From the NCBI GenBank assembly GCA_947683425.1, contig CANTUQ010000020.1, positions 6,699,001-6,763,000 of the forward strand: a stretch of DNA of 64,000 nt. Direction: 5' to 3'. A model generated the notes under the pieces. That model was not told the origin of the DNA and did not search any database. It was given only the letters and a program-made list of their open reading frames with translations. The translations under genes were made by a program, and so were the position numbers. Positions 11,092-22,415 of the stretch are shown in pieces (positions within the stretch are counted from its first letter, which is position 1; every line of letters begins with the position of its first letter). Source of the stretch: Excoecaria cochinchinensis. Taxonomy: Eukaryota > Streptophyta > Magnoliopsida > Malpighiales > Euphorbiaceae.

Positions 11092-11109
11092 TGGCGACTC
11101 CACTGGGGA
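11092..11109 (+). promoter_or_regulatory. Primer binding site of element A (tRNA-Arg type)
   Basis: TGGCGACTCCACTGGGGA, one base after the LTR end. Its complement ends in GGAGTCGCCA, which fits the 3' end of plant tRNA-Arg(ACG) as I recall it; a tRNA-Arg primer is typical of Ogre/Tat elements. Element B has the identical 18-mer at 40032-40049 (minus). Confidence 0.85.
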
Positions 11110-11580
11110 TATCATGAGATTTTGCTCCGAAAGTACCTTTGGTTAATCTAATGTAAATGGGTGTAGGATCAAGAAATTTTATCCCTTTTCGAAAAATTGC
11201 ATTGCATCATGCTAGAGCCTTAGAATTATGTTAGTTTGGTCCCTCTATTAGCCCCGGTGCGTTCCTGAAGCACGACCTCATTTTCACTCAATTTGGGGAA
11301 GTGTTAAGGATAATCACCAGCCCAAGCCTCGTGCCATCAATTGGTATATCAAATGGTGACCCGGCTGGTCTAGACCAGTTGGCAGGGATCACGCTTGGGT
11401 AGCCCTAAAGCAACACCACCTTGACCAAAGCTCATATAATGGCAATAGATACTTCCCCTAGGTGGTATGTACCTTAATACAGTGCTTGCTACGTGGGTCA
11501 TCGTGTATTAAACAAGATCAAACAAATTAAGTGGTCTTCTATGGAAAGCTTTAAAGCTTCGATAACCTCACCTTAATTTG
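11110..11580 (+). other. Conserved leader of element A
   Basis: About 365 bp (11215-11580) is clearly homologous to the leaders of element B (minus, 39600-39930) and element C (minus, 47100-47490). Shared words include gtgcgttcctgaagcacga, atcaccagcccaagcctcg and atggcaatagatacttcc. No long frame is conserved, so it is probably untranslated RNA with packaging or dimerisation roles (inference). Confidence 0.8.
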
Positions 11581-14500
11581 GTTGAAGTGTCCAAATACAC
11601 AATGGCCAAAAATCATATGTGTGCGCATCTTGAGAGACGTCATGCTCTAACACGCTCTTTGGGTTTCCCGTTGATCCATGGGTCAAGCCTACCTAGGAAG
11701 AGACCGCACGACCTCCTGTGTGAGAGAGAAACGGTTGGGAGGAACTTTCTTCTTGTGTGTGTATTCGTGCTCGTGCATTATTTCTTTCTTTCATGAACAA
11801 TAGTAAAAAAAGGCATGTGTATTTTTTCTCATGTATAATAATAGAATCTGTGCACTTTGTATATAAAATTGCTTGTATCATAATTTGTGAATATAAATAT
11901 AACACGTTTGTCATGCATGCACATAATAATGCTTGTTGCAATACATACATATTAACATTCTTTATGACATCAATTGTGCGCCATTATCTGTATATACAGC
12001 ATACATCATCGGATGTACATATTAACATGCATTATAGCAAGTATAGGCATACTGTCCCCATGACACAAAAAAAAAAGAAAATCAAATCAAAAAAAAAAAT
12101 GCATTCACCATGTGTCATAGCATGTACATATCCGTATGCCCACATTACACATGTACATTAACATTGCGCCCTGGAACATACATATACTGTTGCATGTCAT
12201 AGTGTGCACACATTAGCATACTTTATTAGACTAGACATCAAACATAGAAAATACCTTGCATTTTTCACATTGTATACCATATCATGAACATGTATTATCA
12301 TACATGAATTATGTCATGTACATATAACTTCTTCATCATGCATGTTAATCATTGTATATACCAATGCATGTCTTGAATGCTCATACCATGTAAATACGCA
12401 TACTTTGTGAACGCTATTTGTTTCGTGCAGACACTTTCATTGCATACCTCGTATTGCATGCATACTCCACTCACTGCACACAATCATTCTTATGTTGTGT
12501 CCCATCTCATGTGCATTATCTGTATATGTTTTGCACTTCTATATATGTGAGTTTTGCCACTCCTCTCGACTCATTGGTGCATATTACCATGCTAGGTCGT
12601 CTTCACCTTACATCATGCATTCGTATCTTGTCTAAATCATGCCATGTTCACATGCACCATGTATCATGAACATTCATCCCCATACTGTGCCATAGGTCGT
12701 ACTCATGCTTTCATCGTATACATGTACATTGCAAAGTTATGCATGCACGTCATTTATCATGCAGTGTTTACACACATTTTTTTCGCTGGTGTTTTACACA
12801 CACACATCTTGCACATATTTCATGTACGCGTTTTTATACAAAGATTTTTACACATGTTTCGCACATACAGTTCCTTACACGCATTGCTAATATACATGAC
12901 GCTATTGCATATGCCATTCAATATACATGATTTTTAACGCATAGTTTGTGCATATTCAAAAGAAAAAGAATGAAAAAAAAGAGCTTTTGTGCCTACACGA
13001 TTTTTTGTGCATATACATTTTTTAGAGTAAAAATATTTTTTGTGTTAAGCTGTATCCTAAAATGCTGATATGTTTGTACCTCATTAAGGTACCTCTGACT
13101 CACAGTTTGACTCTGCCTAAGTAGTTCTCAACTATGAATGGATTTGATCTTAACTCTAGAAATCTGAGTTTTATTCCACTTTGAATTAAGTAAGAGGTAT
13201 ATATGTTTGATCTTTAAGAGCTGGATCACGTGAAGATATTTGACCATACCATGTGATTTCTAAATTTTGAGCACTTTTGGCCCGTTTTTGAAAACAAAAC
13301 TGAAAAAAAAACTAGTTGCAATTAGGGGATTGGATGAAAACGCACTAAGAGCACTAGAACCTTTCCGATTACCCGTCAAAGCGACTCGTCGATAAGGCTG
13401 AATCTAGAAAATGATTTAGGCACCATTTCTTTGTATAGATCTCTAAATGACCATTTTCTACCCTCGTTTTATAATCGCTTGCTAGCCCGTTGAGCCTTTA
13501 TTTTGGTATGCTAAATGCGTGCCAGTTTTGTTGTTACACACATTAAAATTACCTTTCGCTTAAAATGATTTTGGCTTCCCCTTAGAAGAATGGCCGCTCT
13601 AGTAAAGATGGATGCACATTACGATATTCTCTTGAGCTATCAAAAATTTGCCCCGATGAAAATGGGTCTACATTTCGAGAAGAGAATCTCAGTCATCGAT
13701 AATGTTGTGGGTTGAAATCACCCTGATAAGAATGGGTCTGCACATCGAGAAGGGAATTTTGATCATTGACAATTTTTTGAGCTATCAATAATCACCCTGA
13801 TAAGAATGGGTTTACCCCTTGGGAAGCGAAATTTTCAATCATCGATAATTTTTGGTCAACACTTCTGGAAAGGGGTTTGAATCATCGATAAACTTTTTGT
13901 GTAGTTAGAGACATGAGCTTGCGAAACCGAAAAAAAAAAGAAAGCAAAGAAGAAAAAAGAAAAAAAAAAGAAGAAATATGGTAGGGTCCAAGATAGTACC
14001 CCTTGACGAGTTCGGTGGTTATCTTTTTAACTAAATTTTTATGCTAAGCTTGATAAGATCAAGTATTACCAAATTCAAATTCAAGAGTATCTAGATAGTA
14101 TACAATTGGGATTGGGAATGGTCCTTCCATCCGTCGAATGAACGCTGCGGCCATTTTTCTCTAGCGACCTGATCCTCCTTTGATAGCCAATTACCTAAGC
14201 CTAACGTTACAACCAAAGTAAGACCTCTTGATTCTTGGTTCGGCCTTATCTAATTAGCGGAGATGACCTTCTAATAAGGTTTGGTACGTAGGAAGAGGCA
14301 TCTGGTGTTTCTTGAGCTTCAAGCGAGAAGCCATGAGTGCATTTATGTATTCGAGTTGAGTCTCGTTCCCGACATTGCATCTAGAATTTACTTTTGAAAA
14401 ATGAAAAATCTTGTTTTGGCCTTTTGCACATACACACAGAGGTTGCGTGGTTTGCCTCGTATTCACATGTTGATTTAGTAAACATCGATACTTACATGTT

Positions 14501-15380
14501 TACTTTCTTGCACTTCATTGGGAATGACTCCTGAATTCTTTTGCTGAGATTGAATCAGTTGAGAATGTGGTTCATTCAGTACGCTAAAAGGCAGATAGAA
14601 ACTCGAGTTTGGGGTACCTGATAGGTTGCACTCATCTTACAATCTTGGGGTATCTCTTATCACTACTCATGAAAATGACGCTTTGCATATACTCCCAGCA
14701 GCATTCTTTGTACATATGCTTTCTGCAAATGTTTTTACACATAACTGTAGCAAACATTCTCATAAATTGTGGTGCATGTATAATTTTTGGTGCATGTCTT
14801 TTGGCACAAGTTCTTCAGCGAATATATTTCATAGGTGCTTTTAATGCACACGGTTCTTCACGGGCATGTCGTTTGCATGCATCCACATTTTTCGCATGCA
14901 TTCAATACACATATATATGATTTTTTCTGCATATGTTTCATACACATAGTTGTATGTGCACACATCACACACACCCAATTCCCTACATAGCTTTCATGTA
15001 TATAACATATCCCACCTATCTTTGCATATGATTCTTTTCATCTATGCCTATGAACGACTCTTTATCCTTGTCACATGCATGAACATTTGCATATATGTTG
15101 CATACATAATCCCTTTGTATATATTTCTCATGTTGAACCTTTGCATGTTTTTCCTCTTTTATGATCATCTGAAAACATGTTAGAATGACGATTCCATGAC
15201 CTTCCACATGAATGCAAGCCATCGACATATATGTATTTCAGGATCATAGTCCTTTGCATATCATTTCATAAACGCATATCCTTTCACATGCATTCCATGC
15301 ATACATGGTGCTTGACGCTCATTAGATAGTGTACATCAGTCGCATGTCGACAAGCTGACGTTTCTCAAGCCCCCCAGGGG
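11581..15380 (+). other. Non-coding interior of element A
   Basis: No conserved protein in any frame. 11740-12960 and 14600-15330 are unusually rich in CATGCA / ACATGTACAT-like words. 13625-13900 holds three or four degenerate repeats around the phrase AAGAATGGGTCTGCACATCG. 13120-13600 is homologous to an inverted segment at 61210-61690. Short ORFs here look fortuitous. Confidence 0.7.
13120..13600 (+). other. Block conserved between element A and a second copy at 61.2 kb
   Basis: From about 13315 to 13590 the text (gttgcaattagggg..., ...ttgctagcccgttgagcct..., ...gttacacacattaaaatt...) matches the reverse complement of 61210-61500 at roughly three bases in four by eye; weaker similarity extends to 13120. 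Stops occur in every frame, so protein coding is unlikely. Confidence 0.75.
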
Positions 15381-15389
15381 GCAAATTAA

Positions 15390-16525
15390 CTCCCTTTAAG
15401 TCCTTCTAAAGGCATCCTCAGAACATTATTTTCAAGTCCTTTTTTAGAAGGCATTCTCATGACGTCATCTTCAAGTCCTTTTTCAGAAGGCATCATCGAT
15501 CTCCTCAAAAATTTATCTTCAAGTCCTTGCTCAAAAGGCATTCCCAGTCTCTTCGGAGCATTACTTTTAAGTCCATGTCCAACAGGCACCCCCAATCTCC
15601 TCAAAAACTTATCTTCAAGTCCTTGCTCAAAAGGCATTCCCAGTCTCTTCGGAGCATTACCTTTAAGTCCTTGCACAAAAGGCATTCCCAGTCTCTTCGG
15701 AGCATTATATTTAAGTCCTTTTTTTTAGAAGGCATCTTTGTCCAACAGGCATCTTCAATCTCTTTAAAACATTATCCTTAAGTCCTTCTTTAAAGGCATT
15801 CTCAGTCTCTTCGGAGCATTATCTTTAAGTCCTTCTTTAAAGGCACTCTCAGTCTCTTCGGAGCATTATCCTTAAGTCCTTCTTTAAAGGCATTCTCAGT
15901 CTCTTCGGAGCATTATCTATAAGTCCTTCTTTAAAGGCATTCTCAGTCTCTTCGGAGCATTATCTGTAAGTCCTTCTTTAAAGGCATTCTCAGTCTCTTC
16001 GGAGCATTATCCTTAAGTCCTTCTTTAAAGGCATTCTCAGCCTCTTCGGAGCATTATCCTTAAGTCCTTATTTAAAGGCATTCTCAGTCTCTTTAGAGCA
16101 TTATCTTTAAGTCCTTCTTTAAAGGCATTCTCAGTCTCTTCGGAGCATTATCTGTAAGTCCTTCTTTAAAGGCATTCTCAGTCTCTTCGGAGCATTATCC
16201 TTAAGTCCTTCTTTAAAGGCATTCTCAGTCTCTTCGGAGCATTATCCTTAAGTCCTTCTTTAAAGGCATTCTCAGTCTCTTCGGAGCATTATCTTTAAGT
16301 CCTTCTTTAAAGGCATACTCAGTCTCTTCGGAGCATTATCTTTAAGTCCTTCTTTAAAGGCATTCTCAGTCTCTTCGGAGCATTATCCTTAAGTCCTTCT
16401 TTAAAGGCATTCTCAGTCTCATCGGAGAATTATCCTTAAGTCCTTCTTTAAAGGCATTCTCAGTCTCTTCGGAGCATTATCCTTAAGTCCTTCTTTAAAG
16501 GCATTCTCAGTCTTTTCGAAGTATT
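15390..16525 (+). repeat. 47-bp tandem array (element A, array 1)
   Basis: From about 15779 to 16525 there are about 16 copies of a 47-bp unit built on AAGTCCTTCTTTAAAGGCAT and TCTCTTCGGAGCATTATC. Before that (15390-15778) are longer, more varied versions of the same unit. Copies differ mostly by single substitutions. Confidence 0.93.
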
Positions 16526-19500
16526 ATGTTTTAAGTCCTCCGAGGAGGCAAAATCTCAAAGTCCTCTGAGGAGGCAAAATCCTAAGTTCCTTTGAGGAGG
16601 CAAAATTCTCCAAGTCCTCTGAGGAGGCAAAATCTTAAAGTCCTTTAAGGAGGCAATTCTCAAAGTCCTTTAAGGAGGCAAAATCTGAAAGTCTTCTGAG
16701 GAGGCAAATTCTTCAAGTCCTCTGAGGAGGCAAAATCTTGAAGTCCTCTGAGGAGGCAAATTCTGAAAGTCATATGAGGAGGTAAATTCCCCAAAGTCCT
16801 CTGAGGAGGCAAATTCTCAAAGTCCTCTGAGGAGGCAAATTCCCCAAAGTCCTCTGAGGAGGCAAAATCTTGAAGTCCTCTGAGGAGGCAAATTCTCAAA
16901 GTCCTTTGAGGAGGCAAAATCTGAAAGTCCTCTGAGGAGGCAAATTCTTCAAGTCCTCTGAGGAGGCAAAATCTTGAAGTCCTCTAAGGAGGCAAATTCT
17001 GAAAGTCCTTTGAGGAGGCAAATTCCCCAAAGTCCTTTGAGGAGGCAAAATCTTGAAGTCCTCTGAGGAGGCAAATTCTCAAAGTCCTCTAAGGAGGCAA
17101 ATTCCCCAAAGTCCTCTGAGGAGGCAAAATCTTGAAGTCCTCTGAGGAGGCAAAATTTGAAAGTCCTCTGAGGAGGCAAATTCTTCAAGTCCTCTGAGGA
17201 GGAAAAATCTTGAAGTCCTCTGAGGAGGCAAATTCTGAAAGTCTTCTAAGGAGGCAAATTCCCCAAAGTCCTCTGAGGAGGCAAATTCTCAAAGTCTTCT
17301 GAGGAGGCAAATTCCCCAAAGTCCTCTGCAGAGGTAAAATCTTGAAGTCCTCTGAGGAGGCAAATTCTCAAAGTCCTTTGAGGAGGCAAAATCTGAAAGT
17401 CCTCTGAGGAGGCAAATTCTTCAAGTCCTCTGAGGAGGCAAAATCTTGAAGTCCTCTGAGGAGGCAAATTCTGAAAGTCCTCTGAGGAGGCAAATTCCCC
17501 AAAGTCCTCCGAGGAGGCAAAATCTTGAAGTCCTCTGAGGAGGCAAATTCTCAAAGTCCTCTGAGGAGGCAAATTCCCCAAAGTCCTCTGAGGAGGCAAA
17601 ATCTTGAAGTACTCTGAGGAGGCAAAATCTGAAAGTCCTCTGAGGAGGCAAATTCTTCAAGTCCTCTGAGGAGGCAAAATCTTGAAGTCCTCTGAGGAGG
17701 CAAATTCTAAAAGTCTTCTGAGGAGGCAAATTCCCCAAAGTCCTCTGAGGAGGCAAATTCTCAAAGTCCTCTGAGGAGGCAAATTCCCCAAAGTCCTCTG
17801 AGGAGGCAAAATCTTGAAGTCCTCTGAGGAGGCAAATTCTCAAAGTCCTTTGAGGAGGCAAAATCTGAAAGTCCTCTGAGGAGGCAAATTCTTCAAGTCC
17901 TCTGAGGAGGCAAAATCTTGAAGTCCTCTGAGGAGGCAAATTCTGAAAGTCCTCTGAGGAGGCAAATTCCCCAAAGTCCTCTGAGGAGGCAAAATCTTGA
18001 AGTCCTCTGAGGAGGCAAATTCTCAAAGTCCTCTAAGGAGGCAAATTCCCCAAAGACCTCTGAGGAGGCAAAATCTTGAAGTCCTTTGAGGAGGCAAAAT
18101 CTGAAAGTCCTCTGAGGAGGCAAATTCTTTAAGTCCTCTGAGGAGGCAAAATCTTGAAGTCCTCTGAGGAGGCAAATTCTGAAAGTCTTCTGAGGAGGCA
18201 AATTCCCCAAAGTCCTCCGAGGAGGTAAATTCTCAAAGTCATCTGAGGAGGCAAATTCCCCAAAGTCCTCTGAGGAGGCAAAATCTTGAAGTCCTCTGAG
18301 GAGGCAAATTCTAAAAGTCCTTTGAGGAGGCAAAATCTGAAAGTCCTCTGAGGAGGCAAATTCTTCAAGTCCTCTGAGGAGGCAAAATCTTGAAGTCCTC
18401 TGAGGAGGCAAATTCTGAAAGTCCTCTGAGGAGGCAATTTCCCCAAAGTCCTCTGAGGAGGCAAAATCTTGAAGTCCTCTGAGGAGGCAAATTCTCAAAG
18501 TCCTCTGAGGAGGCAAATTCCCCAAAGTCCTCTGAGGAGGCAAAATCTTGAAGTCCTCTGAGGAGGCAAAATCTGAAAGTCCTCTGAGGAGGCAAATTCT
18601 TCAAGTCCTCTGAGGAGGCAAAATCTTGAAGTCCTCTGAGGAGGCAAATTCTGAAAGTCTTCTGAGGAGGCAAATTCCCCAAAGTCCTATGAGGAGGCAA
18701 ATTCTCAAAGTCCTCTGAGGAGGCAAATTCCCCAAAGTCCTCTGAGGAGGCAAAATCTTGAAGTCCTCTGAGGAGGCAAATTCTCAAAGTCCTTTGAGGA
18801 GGCAAAATCTGAAAGTCCTCTGAGGAGGTAAATTCTTCAAGTCCTCTGAGGAGGCAAAATCTTGAAGTCCTCTGAGGAGGCAAATTCTGAAAGTCCTCTG
18901 AGGAGGCAAATTCCCCAAAGTCCTTTGAGGAGGCAAAATCTTGAAGTCCTCTGAGGAGGCAAAATCTCAAAGTCCTCGGCAAATTCTCAAAATCCTCTGA
19001 GGAGGCAAATTCTCCAAGTCCTCTGAGGAGGCAAAATTTTGAAGTCCTCTGAGGAGGCAAATTCCCCAAAGTCCTCTCTGAGGAGGCAAATTCTCCATGT
19101 CCTCTGAGGAGGCAAAATCTTAAAGTCCTTTGAGGAGGCAAATCTTAAAGTCCTTTGAGGAGGCAAATCTTGAAGTCCTCTGAAGAGGCAAAATCTTGAA
19201 GTCCTCTGAGGAGGCAAAATCTCAAAGTCCTCGGCAAATTCTCCAAGTCCTCTGAGGAGGCAAAATCCTGAAGTCCTCTGAGGAGGCAAATTCTCAAAAT
19301 CCTCTGAGGAGGCAAAATCCCAAAGTCCTTTGAGGAGGCTAAACATGAAGTCCTTTGAGGAGGCAAATCTTGAAGTCCTTTGAGGAGGCAAATCCCGAAG
19401 ACCTCTAAGGAGGCAAAATCTTGAAGTCCTTTGAGGAGGCAAATCTTGAAGTCCTTTGAGGAGGCAAATTATGAAGAGGAGGCAAAATCTCAAAGTCCTC

Positions 19501-19560
19501 TGAGGAGGCAAATCCCGAAACCATCTGAGGAGGTAATCCTGAAGCCCTCTGAGGAGGCAT
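16526..19560 (+). repeat. 26-bp minisatellite with 236-bp higher-order period (element A, array 2)
   Basis: About 115 copies of AAGTCCTCTGAGGAGGCAAA plus a variable 5-7-bp tail (ATCTTG, TTCTGA, TTCTTC, TTCCCCA, TTCTCA). Each unit contains the near-palindrome TCCTCTGAGGA. The TTCTTC tail recurs at about 16706, 16940, 17178, 17416, 17650, 17887, 18122, 18358, 18595 and 18832, giving a roughly 236-bp higher-order unit of nine monomers. The order decays after about 18950. Minus-strand frames up to 258 codons are open only because the unit has no stop in any frame. Confidence 0.95.
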
Positions 19561-19672
19561 CTCTTTATCCAACTCCCGGCAAGAAGGCTGGGTCTCCGCC
19601 ACAGATATGTAATCCCTTCTCTCTTTCTCTTTGAATTTTGGCTCACCTAGGTGTCTATGCATTAGCTTCTCC

Positions 19673-19687
19673 AAAATTGGGGACAAC
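19673..19687 (+). promoter_or_regulatory. Polypurine tract of element A
   Basis: AAAATTGGGGACAAC directly before the 3' LTR start TGTAGACACC at 19688. Confidence 0.85.
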
Positions 19688-21000
19688 TGTAGACACCGGG
19701 TCCCGAGTCAGGCATAAAATGAAAATGGTGATTTTTGATCCTTGATTATTCCCTCCGAAAAAAAAATGGAAAAAATAATATATAATAAATATGTGTGTGA
19801 AATTAAAAATTAATTAGTTAATGTAATTAGTTACTTGAGTAATTAATATTATTGTGTGATTAAAGTGCTTGTATAATTAAAGTTTAAAATGTATAATTAA
19901 TTAGATAAATATTTATATATATATATATGTGATAATTTAAATGGATTAAATGTTTAATTAATTAGATAAATTATATATCAAGTGGATTAATTATATTAAT
20001 GTGTGATGTTTAATTAATATGTAATGTTTAAATTAATTAATTAATGTGTGTTATTTGAATTAAGAAAAGGAGGGAATTATGGAGGAAATTACCATGTGCA
20101 CCCTTAGCCCTAATTTGAGGGTATAAATAGAAAATGATGAGCAAAAACAAGGGGGGCTCTCTCGGCTGAACGAAAAAATGGATGAAGAAATTGAAAGAAA
20201 ATTGAGAAAATAAGAAAAAGAGAGAACAAGAGAGAGCAAGGGGCTCGACAGATAAAGAAAGAAGACCAAAAAAAAAAGAAAAAAAAAGAGAGAAAGAAAA
20301 GAAAGAGAGAGCAGAGGGAAGCCGAGACCCAGAAAATCAAAGAAAAGAAAAGGAAAAGAGAGAAAATCAAAGGAATAGGAAGTGAGAGCAAAGAAAAACA
20401 CAAAGGGACATTAAAGACACAAAAAAATCAAACCAAAAGAAGGAAAAAGCCAAAGAAATCAAGGAAAGGAAAAGAAGACCCAGGGGAGACGGAGACGACG
20501 TCGGCGCCGGGGAGAAAAGAGAAAAAGAGGAAGAAAAGAAGGAGGCAGCGCTGGCCACCTGCGGCTGAGGGGGACCACACGCGCGGCGGCGCTGCCATCG
20601 GGGGGTCTGGGCGCTTCTTCCGGTGGTCGTCCGCCACCGTCACTCGCCGGGGAAGGCCTCGTCGGAGGAGAACGCCAGAAGTAAACAAAAGAGACTCCGA
20701 CGCGATTTCCGGTCAGATCCGACGACGTTCCGGCGCGTGGCCACCGGAACCGGACTCCCGACGAGGCGATCTACGAGGCGGCGAGGGAGGTGTCGTCAAC
20801 CGCCGCTCCGGCGAAGCTCCGGCGGCCCTCTGGTGACTTCTCTCTCTCATTTTATATTATTATTATTAATATATTTATTATTAATTATTATTATTATTTA
20901 TATTTATTATTATTATTATTTATTTAATATTCTGTTTTTATTATTTATTTAATTTTTTGTGTTATAGTAATATTATTATTATTAATATATTTATTATTTA

Positions 21001-21049
<49 letters not shown>

Positions 21050-22389
21050 CTAATTTGTGTTAAATTTATGTATATTATTATTTAATTGATTTGTGATTAT
21101 TATTATTTAATTTTATGTTTTATTATTATTATAATTTTTGATTATTGTTATAATTGTTGTTAATATGATTATCATTATTTAATATATTATTATTATTGTG
21201 GTATTGTATTATTATTGACATTTATTATGTTTATTATAATTAATATTTACTATTATCATTATTTTTATTTAGTATTATCTATTATTATTGATTATTATTA
21301 ATATTGAGATTATATTATTGTTATTGTTGTGTGAATATTATTATATTGTTGATATTATGATTATTGTCATATTAATATTATATCATTTATTATCCTCAAT
21401 GTTATTATTTTATGTTTAATGCATTTCATAATTATTATTATTGTTAATATATTATTATAACTTGGTTCATATCTATTATTATTTTATAATATTGTTGTTT
21501 ATATTATTATTATTATTATTGGCTTTTATCACTATAATTGTCATTTACATGCATTAATCTCATTTTCACCACACCAAATTAAATATCAATTATTTAATTA
21601 TTTATTCATTCATTTACTTATCATTAATTTAATTTAATCAATTATTAACATTAATTATTTTCTTCAATTTATTCTATTCAATTACTTATCTATTTATATA
21701 TTTGTTTATTTATTTATCCATTACTAACTGATATTGATTTTGTGTTATGATTGTAACCACGAGTGGCACATGGCTGGGGTACGGTTGAGGTAGGTAAATT
21801 AAGATTTATTTATCATTTATTATTTGAGAAATATGCAATTACTATTTTATTGTATTTTATGTATTTGTGGTCTGTAATAATAAAATGATTTTCGACCGCT
21901 CTTAAAAAGAACCACCACACAAATGTTTTCTACCAAAATGAAATTTGTTAATAAAATTGGACCAATGTCCCGATTTTCACCCCAAAGCAAAGGTCGATTT
22001 GAGAACTCAAAACTTTTCATAAAAAGTAATTGGGAACCAATGTTCCCGCCTAAAATAATATCCCGATTTATGTATGTATTTTTATCATTTTTTATGGTTT
22101 CATATTTGTTTTTAGATAATTATAGTTATATTTTATTTACTGTTTTTTTATACGTGCTTGTAATGCGCTTTAATTTTATTGTATAATTTGCATGTGAGAG
22201 AAGAGATAAAATAATTGATCTTAAAAACCCATTCACATAATATTAACCAAATGTATGAATAAGAGTGAGGTCCCGAACTCTCTCTGGTTTTGGCCTCATA
22301 AGGTTAGAATTACTTTCCCGATGTGTTATCGGGTGGCGACTCCATGATCCTGCCTTATGGTAGCCCGATAGACGGTGAGGTCGTCTACA
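19688..22389 (+). mobile_element. 3' LTR of element A
   Basis: 2702 bp, same ends and features as the 5' LTR: TATA at 20122, microsatellite at about 20850-21530, PBS-like word at 22334-22344. Visible differences are a 12-bp duplication near 20810 (cggcgaagctcc), microsatellite length changes and a few substitutions. Confidence 0.95.
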
Positions 22390-22394
22390 GAGGA

Positions 22395-22415
22395 CATAAC
22401 GCTTGATGTGTCCAT
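22395..22415 (-). CDS. F-box gene exon 1, first seven codons
   Basis: ATG at 22415-22413 begins MDTSSVM. An in-frame TGA lies 10 codons upstream, so this is the first possible start in the frame. The reading continues across the target duplication gagga (22390-22394) into the part at 8376, on the far side of element A. Confidence 0.82.

Larger units (their letters stand above)
8372..22394 (+). mobile_element. Non-autonomous Tat-type LTR retrotransposon A (14.0 kb)
   Basis: The element is 8377-22389. Perfect 5-bp target duplications gagga flank it (8372-8376 and 22390-22394). LTRs of 2714 and 2702 bp are near-identical by eye, so the insertion is young. The PBS is at 11092 and the PPT at 19673. 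The 8.6-kb interior holds no gag, protease, RT, RNase H or integrase in any frame. It holds a leader shared with elements B and C, a long A/T- and CA-rich segment, and two large tandem arrays. This is the structure of a large retrotransposon derivative mobilised in trans, most plausibly by B/C-type Tat elements because the PBS and leader match. Confidence 0.95.
4283..22415 (-). pseudogene. F-box protein gene, split by a 14-kb retrotransposon
   Basis: Host gene on the minus strand. The first ATG is at 22415, with an in-frame TGA upstream. Coding exon 1 is 22415-22395 plus 8376-8274; exon 2 is 7260-7101; exon 3 is 4535-4283, ending TAA. Introns have GT-AG ends. Leaving out element A, the exons total 537 nt, exactly 178 codons plus stop. 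The N-terminus reads as an F-box (PADLCLKIFYWLDHHNLATA, then VCKKWKSLASDNDLW). It continues with RWGGD, DSKSWKDVYEVQDRCDRVGL, GDYYLVHQGEIQRYLG and a C-terminal ILFFIGDLEVASTDAK. This looks like plant F-box proteins of the FBP7 type (from memory, low certainty), substrate adaptors of SCF ubiquitin ligases. Element A interrupts it after codon 7, so this copy is presumably non-functional. There is little room for its own UTRs because transposons start within about 50 bp of both ends. Confidence 0.9.

Noticed and set aside
11092..11109. tRNA-like match suggesting a tRNA gene
   Set aside because: Only the 18 bases complementary to a tRNA 3' end are present; it is a primer binding site next to an LTR.
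11757..12937. His/Cys-rich plus-strand frames in element A
   Set aside because: Produced by CATGCA / ACACAT-rich sequence; no conservation with the related fragment at 61 kb.
15390..19560. CRISPR-like appearance of short direct repeats with variable tails
   Set aside because: Repeats are contiguous minisatellite monomers with 5-7-bp variants, not spacers, in a plant retrotransposon.
16660..19686. Long minus-strand open frames (up to 258 codons) with ASSEDF / LPPQRT repeats
   Set aside because: They are translations of the 26-bp minisatellite. Because 26 is not a multiple of 3 and the unit has no stop, all frames are interchangeable and open by default. No start context or conservation.
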